A DNA stretch of 64,000 bases from Clostridia bacterium (GTDB lineage: Bacteria > Bacillota > Clostridia > Oscillospirales > Acutalibacteraceae). Below, in pieces: positions 1-8,820 of this stretch. The first letter of the stretch is position 1. Each line of letters starts with the position of its first letter. Both the position numbers and the translations under genes were made by a program. The notes below the pieces were generated by a model. It made no database searches. It was not told the DNA's origin and worked only from the letters and a program-made list of their open reading frames with translations. Location of the stretch: positions 1 through 64,000 of the forward strand of contig JAFYNR010000030.1 of assembly GCA_017548045.1 (NCBI GenBank), written 5' to 3'.

Positions 1-1
1 A

Positions 2-151
2 GGTGATGCATCAAAAGTTGTACCGATAGATAAATTAAGTGTAGTAATTACCTTAATATTAGCATTTGTTTTTTTGCACGAAGACTTTACAATAAAGTCA
101 TTGATAGGATGTGTTTTGATTGGAATAGGAACATTAATAATAGTTATGTAA
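2..151 (+). CDS. EamA/DMT-family transporter, C-terminal fragment (runs off the left edge)
   Basis: Frame 2 is open from the edge and gives 49 residues to a TAA at 149-151. The peptide GDASKVVPIDKLSVV followed by a hydrophobic stretch, a charged HEDFT turn and a final hydrophobic helix matches the last repeat of small EamA (drug/metabolite transporter) inner-membrane proteins, where the 'VPIDKLS...KE' pattern precedes the last helix. Substrate cannot be told. Most of the gene lies outside the window. The terminator at 203-239 fits as its transcription end. Confidence 0.75.
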   Translation, partial: GDASKVVPIDKLSVVITLILAFVFLHEDFTIKSLIGCVLIGIGTLIIVM

Positions 152-202
152 TTACATATAGAATATAAACTTTCAGTTTGTCGAACTAAATAATAAAACA
201 TT

Positions 203-239
203 AAAGTGCAATGGGATATAAAATCCTGTTGCACTTTTT
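203..239 (+). terminator. Intrinsic terminator after the EamA gene
   Basis: Inverted arms AAAGTGCAA (203-211) and TTGCACTTT (229-237) enclose a loop with its own short GGGA/TCC pairing and run into a T-stretch. Confidence 0.8.
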
Positions 240-261
240 CATTTATAAGGAGTGATTTAAA

Positions 262-288
262 ATGAAACAAACAACATTTGAAGAATAA
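262..288 (+). other. Eight-codon mini-ORF with a good ribosome binding site; leader peptide or gene remnant
   Basis: AAGGAG at 247-252 precedes ATG 262, which opens a reading frame of only eight codons (MKQTTFEE) closed by TAA at 286-288. The strong Shine-Dalgarno followed by an immediate stop suggests either a decayed gene start or a leader peptide for the hexosaminidase downstream. The first residues resemble the start of small transposon-associated TnpV-type proteins, but eight residues cannot prove that. The surrounding 152-396 is very A+T-rich and holds no other gene. Confidence 0.25.
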
Positions 289-396
289 TACTAATGTTCT
301 TGTGGCTTTTTGATTAATCATATGTTATTATTACGATTAGTACTTGATATTTCATTAAATATTATTAATGTTTAGTTTGAAAGATGGAGGAATACA

Positions 397-1971
397 ATGT
401 TCAATATTATACCTCAGCCTGTAAAGATTGATATAAATCGTAAACATAGGGGATTTACTGTTGATTCCGATACAAAGATATCTCAAAATAATGTTGCTGA
501 TGAATTTGTTTTGTTTATAAAAAATACAATAAAAAAAGATATTCTTATTTGCAATGACGGAACGGAGAATATTATCCTGAAAACTGACTCGTCTTTTCCT
601 TATGATGAAGGATATAATATTGTCTGCTCCGATGGAACTATAATTGTAACGGCTAAAAATGACATCGGTATTTTTTATGCTGTGCAAACACTCAAACAGA
701 TTTTTTTGCAGACAGACGGTGTTGTTCCTTGCTTTGAAATTGAGGACTATCCTCGTTTCGGTTACAGAGGATATCTGCTTGATTGCGGAAGATATTTTTA
801 TACTGTTGAAGAAGTAAAAAGAATTGTTGATTTTATCGCTCTCCATAAATTTAACGTTCTTCATTGGCACTTAACCGAAGATCAGGGGTGGCGAATTGAA
901 ATCAAAAAATATCCGTTGTTAACCGAAATAGGATCAAAACGCAGTCACACAAATTTTAATGGCAAACCTCACGGCGGATATTACACACAGGAAGAAATCA
1001 AGGAGATTGTTGCTTATTGTCACGCACGTAAAATTAAAGTTATTCCTGAATTTGACGTTCCAGGTCATAACGTTGCAGCGATAGCGTGCTATCCGTATCT
1101 TTCGTGTTTCAAACGCAGTCTTGAGGTTGCTACCCATTGGGGTGTCAAGCGTGATATTCTTTGTGCAGGTAAAGAATCTACTTACGAGTTTGTTTACGAC
1201 ATTCTTGATGAACTGATTGAATTGTTTCCTGACAAAATCATCCACATCGGCGGTGATGAAGCGTTCAAAGAGCGTTGGAAAATCTGCCCCGACTGTCAAA
1301 AAGCAATTAAAGAAAACAACCTCTCCAGTGAAGACGACCTTCAGATGTATTTTATGAGCAAAGTAAATGACTACCTCAAATCAAAAGGTTGCTCATCAAT
1401 AATGTGGGGAAATGATACAGACGGAGACACAAAGGCTTTAAGCGCTGATATAGCATGGACTGTTTATAAACCGAAATGTACTGCAGAGGTAATAAAGAAA
1501 GAGCTTGAGCGTGGCAGAAAACTTATTAATACAAGAAACAGACCGTATTATCTTGATTTTCCATATGGATGGACATCATTGAAACAAGTTTATGACGATG
1601 ACGGATCTTTAACAGAATGCGATGATGATACATGGGGAATTGAGGCTTGTATGTGGACAGAGTATGTTCCAAACATGAAAAAGCTTGAATTTCTCACTTT
1701 CCCAAGACTTGCAGCAATTTCAGAAAACGCCTGGTCGCCGAAAGGTGCAGCAACATTTCAGAATTTTATTGATAAAGCGGATTCATATTATAAGTTGCTT
1801 GATGTGTATAGCATTAACTATGCTCCGTTGAGAAAAGCATGCCCTTCGTTTATTTATAAGCATGCTTCATCTGTTTGGTTCAAACGACGTGTTTTTCATT
1901 GGGAAAGAATACACACCTATTTCGACAATAAAAAAGTTGAACGAATGGCAAAAAATACAGTTACAGATTAA
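397..1971 (+). CDS. Beta-N-acetylhexosaminidase, GH20
   Basis: A 524-residue GH20 enzyme predicted to release terminal N-acetylglucosamine or N-acetylgalactosamine from glycans by substrate-assisted catalysis. The N-terminal GH20b-like domain (about 1-120) is followed by the TIM barrel, opening with YRGYLLDCGRYF near residue 123 and HWHLTEDQGW at 156-165. The catalytic Asp-Glu pair is D287-E288 in HIGGDEA, and the late barrel motifs MWGND and MWTEYVP are present. ATG 397 follows GGAGG at a good distance. There is no signal peptide, so it probably acts in the cytoplasm on imported oligosaccharides. Adjacent genes suggest a glycan-degrading neighbourhood. No clear sigma-A promoter was found upstream. 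Confidence 0.93.
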   Translation: MFNIIPQPVKIDINRKHRGFTVDSDTKISQNNVADEFVLFIKNTIKKDILICNDGTENIILKTDSSFPYDEGYNIVCSDGTIIVTAKNDIGIFYAVQTLKQIFLQTDGVVPCFEIEDYPRFGYRGYLLDCGRYFYTVEEVKRIVDFIALHKFNVLHWHLTEDQGWRIEIKKYPLLTEIGSKRSHTNFNGKPHGGYYTQEEIKEIVAYCHARKIKVIPEFDVPGHNVAAIACYPYLSCFKRSLEVATHWGVKRDILCAGKESTYEFVYDILDELIELFPDKIIHIGGDEAFKERWKICPDCQKAIKENNLSSEDDLQMYFMSKVNDYLKSKGCSSIMWGNDTDGDTKALSADIAWTVYKPKCTAEVIKKELERGRKLINTRNRPYYLDFPYGWTSLKQVYDDDGSLTECDDDTWGIEACMWTEYVPNMKKLEFLTFPRLAAISENAWSPKGAATFQNFIDKADSYYKLLDVYSINYAPLRKACPSFIYKHASSVWFKRRVFHWERIHTYFDNKKVERMAKNTVTD

Positions 1972-2015
1972 TGATAATATAGAGTCAAAAATCAATTTAT
2001 TAAGGAAAAAATAAA

Positions 2016-3653
2016 ATGCAAGCTATTGTTAAATTTTTGTTTACGATTTTTACAACCGTTACAATTTTTTTTACAAATCTTCTTTACCCTGCAACAGTTT
2101 ATCCCGAAAATGAGAATTTTGATTTTTCGTTTCTTCAATATCCCGATGATGCAATTATCACTCTCGAGGAAGCGTGTCTTACCGAGCAGGAGCTTGTTGG
2201 GCGTGCTTCGGCTCAGCTTCCCGAATACGTGCAATCAGGCGGATATGATGACATAAACGGCATAATTATTTCACCCTATTATACCGCAAAGGTAAGCGGA
2301 GAAGAAATCCCCGTTTATGCTTCAGTTGTTTTCATACGCGTTGACGATACGGGTACGCTTCACTCCTTTTCTGAAATTTATGTTGATTCAAGCGAAGAGT
2401 TTTCGTTCAATATCGAGATAACGGGTGCTGATGTTTTGCTTAAAAACGCTGTTGTATTACCCGAATCACACGGTGTGAAGGCGCAGTGTAAAGACAACAC
2501 CGTAACGGCTTCAATCAATAAAACCGGAATTTATACGTTCCTTTTTAACGATGCAAATCAGTATTACGGCTACACCCTTACGGTGCGCGAAAAGGTTGAC
2601 GAGGATGCCGAAATTGCGGCATATATCGAGGAATACGGCGAGGATAACGTATGGGTTATTGATAAAGGCGTGTATCAATACGATTACGTAAATTTGATCG
2701 GATACAAGAATCTGGTAATTTATCTGCGTGAGGGTGCATATATCATTGCAAATCATCTTTTCGACATTGACTGTGCCGAGGATGAGAATAAATATCTTGA
2801 ACCGAGCGCACCCGGGGATAACGCTTTCGGTCTTACAAGATATCCTTTTATCAATTTTTATAATTGCGATAACGTAACTCTTACGGGCAGGGGTGTAATA
2901 GATATGACCCGTCTGGACAGAAGAGAACGCAGGGGAGTTGTTTTTACCGACTGCAATAACGTGAATGTCAGTGATATAAAAATTATAAATTCACCCGAAT
3001 GGTCATTTATCTCTTATTGCTGCACCGACGTCAGCATTGACAATGTAGATATCATAGGTAACCGCGGCAACTGTGACGGCTTTGCAATCTGCAACAGCCA
3101 CAATGTTACTGTTGATAACTGTTTCGCAAGAGTGGCGGATGATACCTTTGAGGTAAAAGCGCTCGGCGGTAAAATGGACAGCAAAAACATCACGTTCACA
3201 AATTGCATTGCCTGGGGCGGATATGCAAGATGCTTTGGTATTACGGGCGAAGTCAACAAGAAAATTTCTGATATAACATTCCGTGACTGCGCCGTAATCT
3301 ACCGTGACGCTATATGGAATAAAGACAGAATCGGTTCACTTGTTGTTGTAGCAGAGCAGACGGAAGGCGGTATTGACGGAGTTCTTTTTGAGAATATTGA
3401 GATATTCCGTGATGAAGGCAGACCGATACTTGTAAACATTTATGACGAACAGGCGGAGAATTTTGAAATTAAGAATGTTATATTCAGAAACATTTCTTAC
3501 ACTTCATATATGAAACCCAAAATCGCAGGTACTGACAGCAGCACGAATACCGTTCAGGTTAAACTTGAAGATATAAACGCTTACGGAAATAAACTGCGAT
3601 TTCCGAAAACCGGATTCAGCATAGGCAAGTATTGCGAAGTAACTTCTGATTAA
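2016..3653 (+). CDS. Secreted right-handed beta-helix protein, GH28 (polygalacturonase)-like
   Basis: 545 residues. Residues 1-30 form a hydrophobic export signal. After a beta-rich N-terminal domain (to about 210) comes a parallel beta-helix with GH28 features: the SPEWSF rung, GNCDG with D354, and the Asp pair D375-D376 in VADDTFE, at the 21-residue spacing usual for polygalacturonases. The usual GHG histidine motif is replaced by GYA (WGGYARCFG), so activity or specificity may differ from pectinases. Target is presumably a plant or host polysaccharide. The Shine-Dalgarno (AAGGA) is only moderate. It lies 44 bases after the GH20 gene and could be co-transcribed with it. Confidence 0.8.
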   Translation: MQAIVKFLFTIFTTVTIFFTNLLYPATVYPENENFDFSFLQYPDDAIITLEEACLTEQELVGRASAQLPEYVQSGGYDDINGIIISPYYTAKVSGEEIPVYASVVFIRVDDTGTLHSFSEIYVDSSEEFSFNIEITGADVLLKNAVVLPESHGVKAQCKDNTVTASINKTGIYTFLFNDANQYYGYTLTVREKVDEDAEIAAYIEEYGEDNVWVIDKGVYQYDYVNLIGYKNLVIYLREGAYIIANHLFDIDCAEDENKYLEPSAPGDNAFGLTRYPFINFYNCDNVTLTGRGVIDMTRLDRRERRGVVFTDCNNVNVSDIKIINSPEWSFISYCCTDVSIDNVDIIGNRGNCDGFAICNSHNVTVDNCFARVADDTFEVKALGGKMDSKNITFTNCIAWGGYARCFGITGEVNKKISDITFRDCAVIYRDAIWNKDRIGSLVVVAEQTEGGIDGVLFENIEIFRDEGRPILVNIYDEQAENFEIKNVIFRNISYTSYMKPKIAGTDSSTNTVQVKLEDINAYGNKLRFPKTGFSIGKYCEVTSD

Positions 3654-3657
3654 ATTA

Positions 3658-3686
3658 TTTACATTGTTTTACCGTTATGTTATAAT
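3658..3686 (+). promoter_or_regulatory. Sigma-A promoter for the ATC-hydrolase-like gene
   Basis: TTTACA (3658-3663), 17-bp spacer, TATAAT (3681-3686), with TGT just before the -10 giving an extended -10. It sits 34 bases upstream of the start codon. Confidence 0.8.
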
Positions 3687-3719
3687 TATCAGGAATTTTA
3701 ATCCGAAAGGAACGATAAT

Positions 3720-4211
3720 ATGAGCAAAGTAGTCAATGAGGCAAAAATCAAAAATCCGCTTATTGTTGCGGTGCGTGAACAGCTTGAGCACAGAGCAACC
3801 TGGCTTTATCTTCTGTGTGACGAGGCAAGAAAAAGGGGGCTTGACCCCAAGGATTTTGCCTCCGCGGCAGTTAAAAGATGCGGCTTGATGCAGGGTAAAG
3901 GGTTGGTTGAAAAAGGAAAAACCGATTCACTTACAGGCTTGCGTAAAACTCTTTTCACAAAGCCTGCACAGTGGGTTTTTGAAATGGACGTCAAAGACGT
4001 ATCGGATAACAGACTTGAAATAGAATTCCACTATTGTCCGCTTGTTAAAGCCTGGCAGAAAGCCGGCTGCAGCGATGAGGATATAGCAATGCTTTGTGAT
4101 ATTGCAATGTGCGGTGACAGAGGTATCGGCGAAAGATACGGTGCTGCCCTTGACTTACCCAAAACCATTGCAAACGGTGACAACGTTTGTCATTTGATTT
4201 ACCATAAGTAA
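3720..4211 (+). CDS. L-2-amino-thiazoline-4-carboxylic acid (ATC) hydrolase-family protein
   Basis: 163 residues, cytoplasmic, no signal peptide. The sequence has the family pattern: an N-terminal helical part (EQLEHRATWLYLL), EFHYCPLVKAW in the middle, DIAMCGDRGIGERY, and a C-terminal GDNVCHLIYHK. The founding member hydrolyses a cyclic thiazoline on the way to L-cysteine, but most members in gut Clostridia are uncharacterised, so only the family is claimed. AAAGGA precedes ATG 3720. A strong promoter directly upstream and 24 bases to the secreted ceramidase-like gene suggest a two-gene transcript. Confidence 0.8.
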   Translation: MSKVVNEAKIKNPLIVAVREQLEHRATWLYLLCDEARKRGLDPKDFASAAVKRCGLMQGKGLVEKGKTDSLTGLRKTLFTKPAQWVFEMDVKDVSDNRLEIEFHYCPLVKAWQKAGCSDEDIAMLCDIAMCGDRGIGERYGAALDLPKTIANGDNVCHLIYHK

Positions 4212-4235
4212 TTAAAGTATTGCGGAGGATATGAA

Positions 4236-5876
4236 ATGAAGAAAAGATTATTAAAAATTATTTCGGCAGTGCTTTGCGCCGCGCTTCTTGTTTCAGGTTT
4301 ATCCGTCGGCTCATATGCCGCACAGGATGAATCCGCGGGCGACAGCATAATGAAAGGTCTCTATAACACTCTCAACGTGCTTGTGGAAGGTCTTGCAAAA
4401 TCAATCTGCGGAATATACGTTAATCCTAAGGATTGGCAGAGTATTGATGAATATAATTCCGAAGAAATCGGCTTTATGCCCGGCAGAGATACATATCAGA
4501 CATCTGCATCGGATGAAAACGTTTGGATGCTGGGTTATTCAAAAAAGAGCCTCGTGCCCGATGACGTTGACAGCGGTAAGTATAATCTGGGCAGAGATTT
4601 GCTTAATAAGTATGCTCAGGGTGTTTATGACGATCAGTGCATCCGTGTAGCCGTTATTGATGATAACAGCGGTGAAGGTGCCGTTGTGCTGGGTGCAATC
4701 GATTCGCTGGGTGTTACTTCAACGGATATCCGAACAATCCGCAAGGCAATTATCGAATACTGCGAAGAACAGGGCATTAAGGTTGCAAGTATCAACATCA
4801 GCGCCACTCACGCTCACTCTGCACTTGATACTCAGGGTGTCAGCACAGAATTTTTCAGAAAGCTTTTCGGTTCGTTCTGGTGCAATCTTATCGGTTATGA
4901 CGGCACGTTGGCAGGTCTTGAAACCGCTGAAATGTTCAAAGAGCATTTCATCAGCGTATCGATTGAAGCAATTAAAGAGGCTTTCGGCAAAACGGAAGCA
5001 GGCAAGCTTTATTTCTCGTCGATTGATATGAGTGAATATTTCAAGGATAAACGAAAACTTATTTCTAAGGATGATCTTCCCGAAACCGCAAGCTTCAAGT
5101 TCGTTCCGGACTCGGGTAATCCTTCAACTTATATTGCCGATATAACCTGCCACGCAACGTCTTTCAGTGCAAGCAACGGTCTTGTCGGTTCAGACTATAT
5201 CTATTACGCCGATGAATATATAAAGAATACCGACGGCGGTAATTTTATTATGATTCCCGGTGCGGTAGGTCAGGTTTCCCGTGACATTGAGGTTGATACA
5301 ACCGGTATGACTGAGCACGAAGAAATCGGCGCAAGTGCAAAAAAACTCGGTCAGCTTGTTGGTGCCGATATTGTTGCGGCTGATTATTCAACCGAACTTT
5401 CGCCTGTAATAAACGTGAAACACAGAGAGCTGTTTATTGTACCCGAAAACAGTATTCTTACTCTTGCGTGTGAAATCGGCCTTGTAAATAATAAGATTTT
5501 CTATGACGGTTTCCTTATCAGAGAATACAGTATGGCAACTGAAATGGGCTACCTGGAATTCGGTAATGAAATTGCACTTGCTCTTTTCCCCGGTGAGCTT
5601 TATCCCGAAGTTTTCTGGGATGATGAAATAACGGGAGGCGCAAACTGGGACGGCACAGAATGGCCTTACAATAATCTTTCAACAGAGGTTGACGGTGTTA
5701 CAACTTATGCGGTAAGCCTTACAAATGATGCTATCGGTTACGTTCTTACCGATAATAACTTTGCATTTATGGGACATATCATCGGTGACGGAATTGCCGA
5801 TGAAACCCTTTCGGTAGGTAAGCATATCGGCTCATATCTTGTAACGGAATATCTGGCACTTATTGATTCACTCTGA
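4236..5876 (+). CDS. Secreted neutral/alkaline ceramidase-like hydrolase
   Basis: 546 residues with a clear signal peptide (about 1-29, ending near SYAAQ). The body resembles the neutral/alkaline non-lysosomal ceramidase N-terminal domain: zinc-ligand motif ATHAHS (H192, H194), a second histidine in ITCHATS (H306), the region GAVGQVSRD (S348) where the family has its active-site serine loop, and ALFPGELYPE. Known members are zinc amidases that split ceramide into sphingosine and fatty acid; whether this one uses sphingolipids is not shown. Residues 38-60 form an amphipathic helix before the catalytic domain. GGAGG precedes ATG 4236 and a terminator follows directly. Confidence 0.78.
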   Translation: MKKRLLKIISAVLCAALLVSGLSVGSYAAQDESAGDSIMKGLYNTLNVLVEGLAKSICGIYVNPKDWQSIDEYNSEEIGFMPGRDTYQTSASDENVWMLGYSKKSLVPDDVDSGKYNLGRDLLNKYAQGVYDDQCIRVAVIDDNSGEGAVVLGAIDSLGVTSTDIRTIRKAIIEYCEEQGIKVASINISATHAHSALDTQGVSTEFFRKLFGSFWCNLIGYDGTLAGLETAEMFKEHFISVSIEAIKEAFGKTEAGKLYFSSIDMSEYFKDKRKLISKDDLPETASFKFVPDSGNPSTYIADITCHATSFSASNGLVGSDYIYYADEYIKNTDGGNFIMIPGAVGQVSRDIEVDTTGMTEHEEIGASAKKLGQLVGADIVAADYSTELSPVINVKHRELFIVPENSILTLACEIGLVNNKIFYDGFLIREYSMATEMGYLEFGNEIALALFPGELYPEVFWDDEITGGANWDGTEWPYNNLSTEVDGVTTYAVSLTNDAIGYVLTDNNFAFMGHIIGDGIADETLSVGKHIGSYLVTEYLALIDSL

Positions 5877-5886
5877 TATTAAAATC

Positions 5887-5922
5887 AAAGCACAGAGGAC
5901 ATTTTGTTCTCTGTGCTTTTTT
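5887..5922 (+). terminator. Intrinsic terminator after the ceramidase-like gene
   Basis: AAAGCACAGAG (5887-5897) pairs with CTCTGTGCTTT (5909-5919) and is followed by T residues. Confidence 0.92.
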
Positions 5923-5954
5923 ATATAAATATATAATAAAAACCTCAAAACGGA

Positions 5955-5983
5955 TTGAAGATTTTTCCGTAATGTGATACAAT
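5955..5983 (+). promoter_or_regulatory. Sigma-A promoter for the 6014-7801 unit
   Basis: TTGAAG (5955-5960), 17-bp spacer, TACAAT (5978-5983). It lies between the preceding terminator and the small TTG-started gene. Confidence 0.75.
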
Positions 5984-6013
5984 AAAGTGTAATAAAATAG
6001 GTGTCGGTGTACC

Positions 6014-6229
6014 TTGAAGAAAATTCTTTCCGTATTTGCGGTGCTTATATTGATTTACGGCTTTGAAATAAGCGGTGTTCATTATCCCGTTTCAAGTCTT
6101 ACACTGTTCTTTACTTTTGAAATGCCAGATGAAGAAATGCTTAATGCGTTCTGCAAATCAATAGATAAGAATTACAGAAAAGACGTAAAATATATGGTTG
6201 ACGGTCTTAAGGTTACCGTTACCTGGTAA
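6014..6229 (+). CDS. Small exported or membrane-associated hypothetical protein
   Basis: 71 residues from a TTG start (6014), reading KKILSVFAVLILIYG as a hydrophobic N-terminal segment and then a short polar tail ending in VDGLKVTVTW. Not recognised. No strong Shine-Dalgarno is visible, but the promoter at 5955-5983 would start transcription about 25 bases upstream, and codon use resembles the neighbours. It leads a probable operon with the TVP38 and CHAP genes. Confidence 0.5.
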   Translation: MKKILSVFAVLILIYGFEISGVHYPVSSLTLFFTFEMPDEEMLNAFCKSIDKNYRKDVKYMVDGLKVTVTW

Positions 6230-6262
6230 TAAAACGAATCTGTGAAAAATGAGGATGAATAT

Positions 6263-6949
6263 ATGACAGAAACAAAAAAATATGACAAGCTTATAAAAGC
6301 ATTGCAGATTCTTTCTTTTGTATTTATGCTTGCAATGGTTGCGGTTTGCGTTATCTTTCTGAAAAAGAATAACATTTCCGTTCAGAACGTTGATGCGCTG
6401 ACTCAATACCTTGTTGGCGGTACGTTGACAATGGCGCTGATAATTATAGGGTTCAGTATTATCAAATCTTTTGCGCTTATTTTTCCTCCCGCAGTTTTGT
6501 TTGTACTTTCGGGAATAGTTTTTGACAATCTTCTCATTGCTGTTGCAGTTAATTTTGTTGCTACTGCCTGCAGTCTTATTCTTCCGTATTTTCTCGGAAG
6601 ATTTATGGGTGCCGATATGGTTGATTCGCTTTCGGGAAGATTTAAGGCAATCAAAAAACTTGATGACTTCGCCGATGAAAACTCATTTGAGGTTGTATTT
6701 GTGTTCAAAGCGGGCGGATTTATGCCGTCGGATTTAAGCAGCCTTATATTCGGCGCACTCAATATTCCTTTCGGGAAGTATTTTATTGCCGCAAATCTCG
6801 GTATGCTTGTTCTTAACGTGCTCTGGAGCATCGTAGGTGTTTACGGCGATCTTACTAATCCGTTATCTTACCTTTATGCTTTACCTGCTTTGCTTTTTGC
6901 AATCGGAGCGTCCGTTTTCCTTGCCAAAAGAAAGAAGAATAAAAAATAA
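6263..6949 (+). CDS. TVP38/TMEM64-family membrane protein (VTT domain)
   Basis: About 228 residues with several hydrophobic helices and a basic C-terminus (KRKKNKK). The central GRFMGADMVDSL and the segment FKAGGFMPSDLSSLIFG fit the VTT (SNARE-associated) domain, a family implicated in lipid scrambling or transport in the membrane. ATG 6263 is preferred over the GTG at 6242 because GAGGA (6251-6255) stands seven bases before it and nothing resembling a Shine-Dalgarno precedes the GTG. It lies between two exported proteins in the same orientation. Confidence 0.78.
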   Translation: MTETKKYDKLIKALQILSFVFMLAMVAVCVIFLKKNNISVQNVDALTQYLVGGTLTMALIIIGFSIIKSFALIFPPAVLFVLSGIVFDNLLIAVAVNFVATACSLILPYFLGRFMGADMVDSLSGRFKAIKKLDDFADENSFEVVFVFKAGGFMPSDLSSLIFGALNIPFGKYFIAANLGMLVLNVLWSIVGVYGDLTNPLSYLYALPALLFAIGASVFLAKRKKNKK

Positions 6950-6967
6950 AATAAAAGGAGATTTATT

Positions 6968-7801
6968 ATGAATCTGAAAAAACTTATTTTAAGAATCACT
7001 GCCGTTATTCTTGTTATTTCAACCTTGTTGGGATTATCGTTTTCGTCCTTTGCGGCAGGCGGCAATCTTTCGTCTTCAGTAACCGTTCAGCAAACAGATA
7101 ACTCCGTTGAAGAAACGGAAGAGCTTCCCATTGCTGATGAAATTGTAAACGTAGCAAGATCCAAAATAGGCTATTATCCCAGCAACATCAACGAATTCAC
7201 AACCTGGTATTACGGTGTTGAAACAGATGCATATTGGTGTTCAATTTTTGTTTCCTGGTGCGCTGCACAGGTTGGTGCAATCGGAACGGCTGTTCCCAAG
7301 CGAGCATCCTGCGATACGATGAGACAGTGGTTCATAAACAAAGGCGAATATTACCCTGCAACAAGTGATTATGTGCCTCAGCGTGGCGATATTGTGTTTA
7401 TCAATACCGCTGTTGACGGCACAGACGACGTTCACCACGTTGAAATTGTTACCGAAAGCGGTTTTTTTGACGCAAACAAAAATCCCAAGGTTAAATGTAT
7501 CGGTGGCAATACATCTGATATCAACTATAACGGTTCGGAATATGTTACTGAAAAAACAAGACCAGTCAACAGTTCTAGAGCAACGCTTGTTGGTTATGCG
7601 CATCCTTCATATGAAGACAGCGAAGGACTTATGGGTTCACTTTATACTCTTGCAGATAAGCTTAATCCTTCATTTGTAACATATATTTTCTCAAAAATTA
7701 TTTCAATCCTTCCCAAACTGCAGATTATTGCCGATATTTTTAAGGTTCTTTTTACTGTTGATGCGGAAACTCCCACTCAGCCCGTTGAACCTGCAGTGTA
7801 A
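6968..7801 (+). CDS. Secreted CHAP-domain protein (putative peptidoglycan hydrolase)
   Basis: 277 residues. Signal peptide about 1-30 (ending FSSFAAG). The CHAP domain spans roughly 55-215, with the nucleophile C91 in YWCSIFVSWC and the histidine in VHHVEIV (H156/H157), followed by GGNTSD. CHAP enzymes cleave peptide bonds in cell-wall stem peptides or cross-bridges. The C-terminal 60 residues form an amphipathic helix (LADKLNP...IISILPKL...FKVLF) without known cell-wall-binding repeats, similar in style to other exported proteins here. AAAGGAG precedes the ATG. Last gene of its unit. Confidence 0.85.
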   Translation: MNLKKLILRITAVILVISTLLGLSFSSFAAGGNLSSSVTVQQTDNSVEETEELPIADEIVNVARSKIGYYPSNINEFTTWYYGVETDAYWCSIFVSWCAAQVGAIGTAVPKRASCDTMRQWFINKGEYYPATSDYVPQRGDIVFINTAVDGTDDVHHVEIVTESGFFDANKNPKVKCIGGNTSDINYNGSEYVTEKTRPVNSSRATLVGYAHPSYEDSEGLMGSLYTLADKLNPSFVTYIFSKIISILPKLQIIADIFKVLFTVDAETPTQPVEPAV

Positions 7802-7815
7802 AACAGAAATAATAA

Positions 7816-7845
7816 ACCCCCGACTTTGGTCGGGGGTCATTTTTA
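7816..7845. terminator. Bidirectional terminator between convergent genes
   Basis: ACCCCCGAC (7816-7824) pairs with GTCGGGGGT (7829-7837) around a TTTG loop, with a T-run on the plus side and A-rich sequence (T on the minus strand) on the other. It separates the CHAP gene from the nucleoside permease. Confidence 0.92.
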
Positions 7846-8820
7846 TCTTTCCTCTCGGAAATATGAAAGTCCGAGGCTGGCAGGGGGAAGATTTTCGCGT
7901 TTGCGGCGCATACTTACAATTACAAGAACTATTATTGTGACAACGTAAGGTGTCATCTTAAATATTTCCTGTGATGCCATTGTAAGGTTGGGAATATAGT
8001 TATGAACAACAAGAAGTCCGCCGAAAAGTATTGAGCCGAAAATACTGAGGTTGGGTTTCCATACCGCGAATATTACAAGCGCAATCGCAAGCCATCCTCT
8101 GTCGCCGAAACCGTCATTCGACCATACACCGCAAGCATAGTCCATAACATAATAAAGACCGCCCAAACCTGCTATTACACTGCCCGTACAGGTAGCAAGA
8201 TATTTATATCTTGAAACGTTGATGCCGGCGGCATCAGCCGTTGCAGGATTTTCTCCCACTGCTCTGAGGCTGAGACCTGCTTTTGTTTTATTGAAAAAGA
8301 AGGCTGCAAACAACGCAATGGCAATGGCAACATAAGCAAGAAAGCTGTACGAAAGAAAAATATCACCAAACCATCCCAGGTTTTCTGCAAAAGGTATTTT
8401 TGTTTTGAAACAGTTACTCGTGGCAGTAAGTGTAATTGAAGGAAGCTCACTGTTGGTAAGCTTTATAAGTGAACCGCCGAAGAAGTTACCTACACCTACG
8501 CCGAACGTTGTGAGTGCAAGACCTGTAACGTTCTGATTTGCTCTGAAAGTTACGGTAAGAACAGAATAAATCATACCCATAATAAGTGAGCCGATGATTG
8601 ATGTTAAAATAGGTATAATTACCGCTAAAACAGGATTAATTGTTTCAACAGAATTTTCATACATAAATGCACCGATTACGCCTGCAATACCGCCAACGTA
8701 CATTACACCCGCCGTACCGAGGTTAAGGTGTCCCGTTTTCTCGGTGATAATTTCACCTGTTGAACCGAACAAAAGAGGTATGCCCTGAACGATTGCTCTT
8801 TGAATAAATGCAATAATCAT
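7843..8820 (-). CDS. nupQ: Nucleoside ABC transporter permease (NupQ/YufQ type)
   Basis: 325 residues, about eight to nine hydrophobic helices, of the branched-chain/ribose-type permease family. The pattern ERAIVQGIPLLFGSTGEIITEKTGHLNLG near the N-terminus and GENPATADAAGINVSRYKY in the cytoplasmic loop are typical of the second permease partnered with BMP-type binding proteins. Its ATG overlaps the stop of the upstream permease (ATGA, 8817-8820), indicating translational coupling. Last gene of the xpt-led operon. Predicted to move purine nucleosides into the cell; the exact nucleoside is inferred from operon context. Confidence 0.9.
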   Translation of the reverse strand: MIIAFIQRAIVQGIPLLFGSTGEIITEKTGHLNLGTAGVMYVGGIAGVIGAFMYENSVETINPVLAVIIPILTSIIGSLIMGMIYSVLTVTFRANQNVTGLALTTFGVGVGNFFGGSLIKLTNSELPSITLTATSNCFKTKIPFAENLGWFGDIFLSYSFLAYVAIAIALFAAFFFNKTKAGLSLRAVGENPATADAAGINVSRYKYLATCTGSVIAGLGGLYYVMDYACGVWSNDGFGDRGWLAIALVIFAVWKPNLSIFGSILFGGLLVVHNYIPNLTMASQEIFKMTPYVVTIIVLVIVSMRRKRENLPPASLGLSYFREER

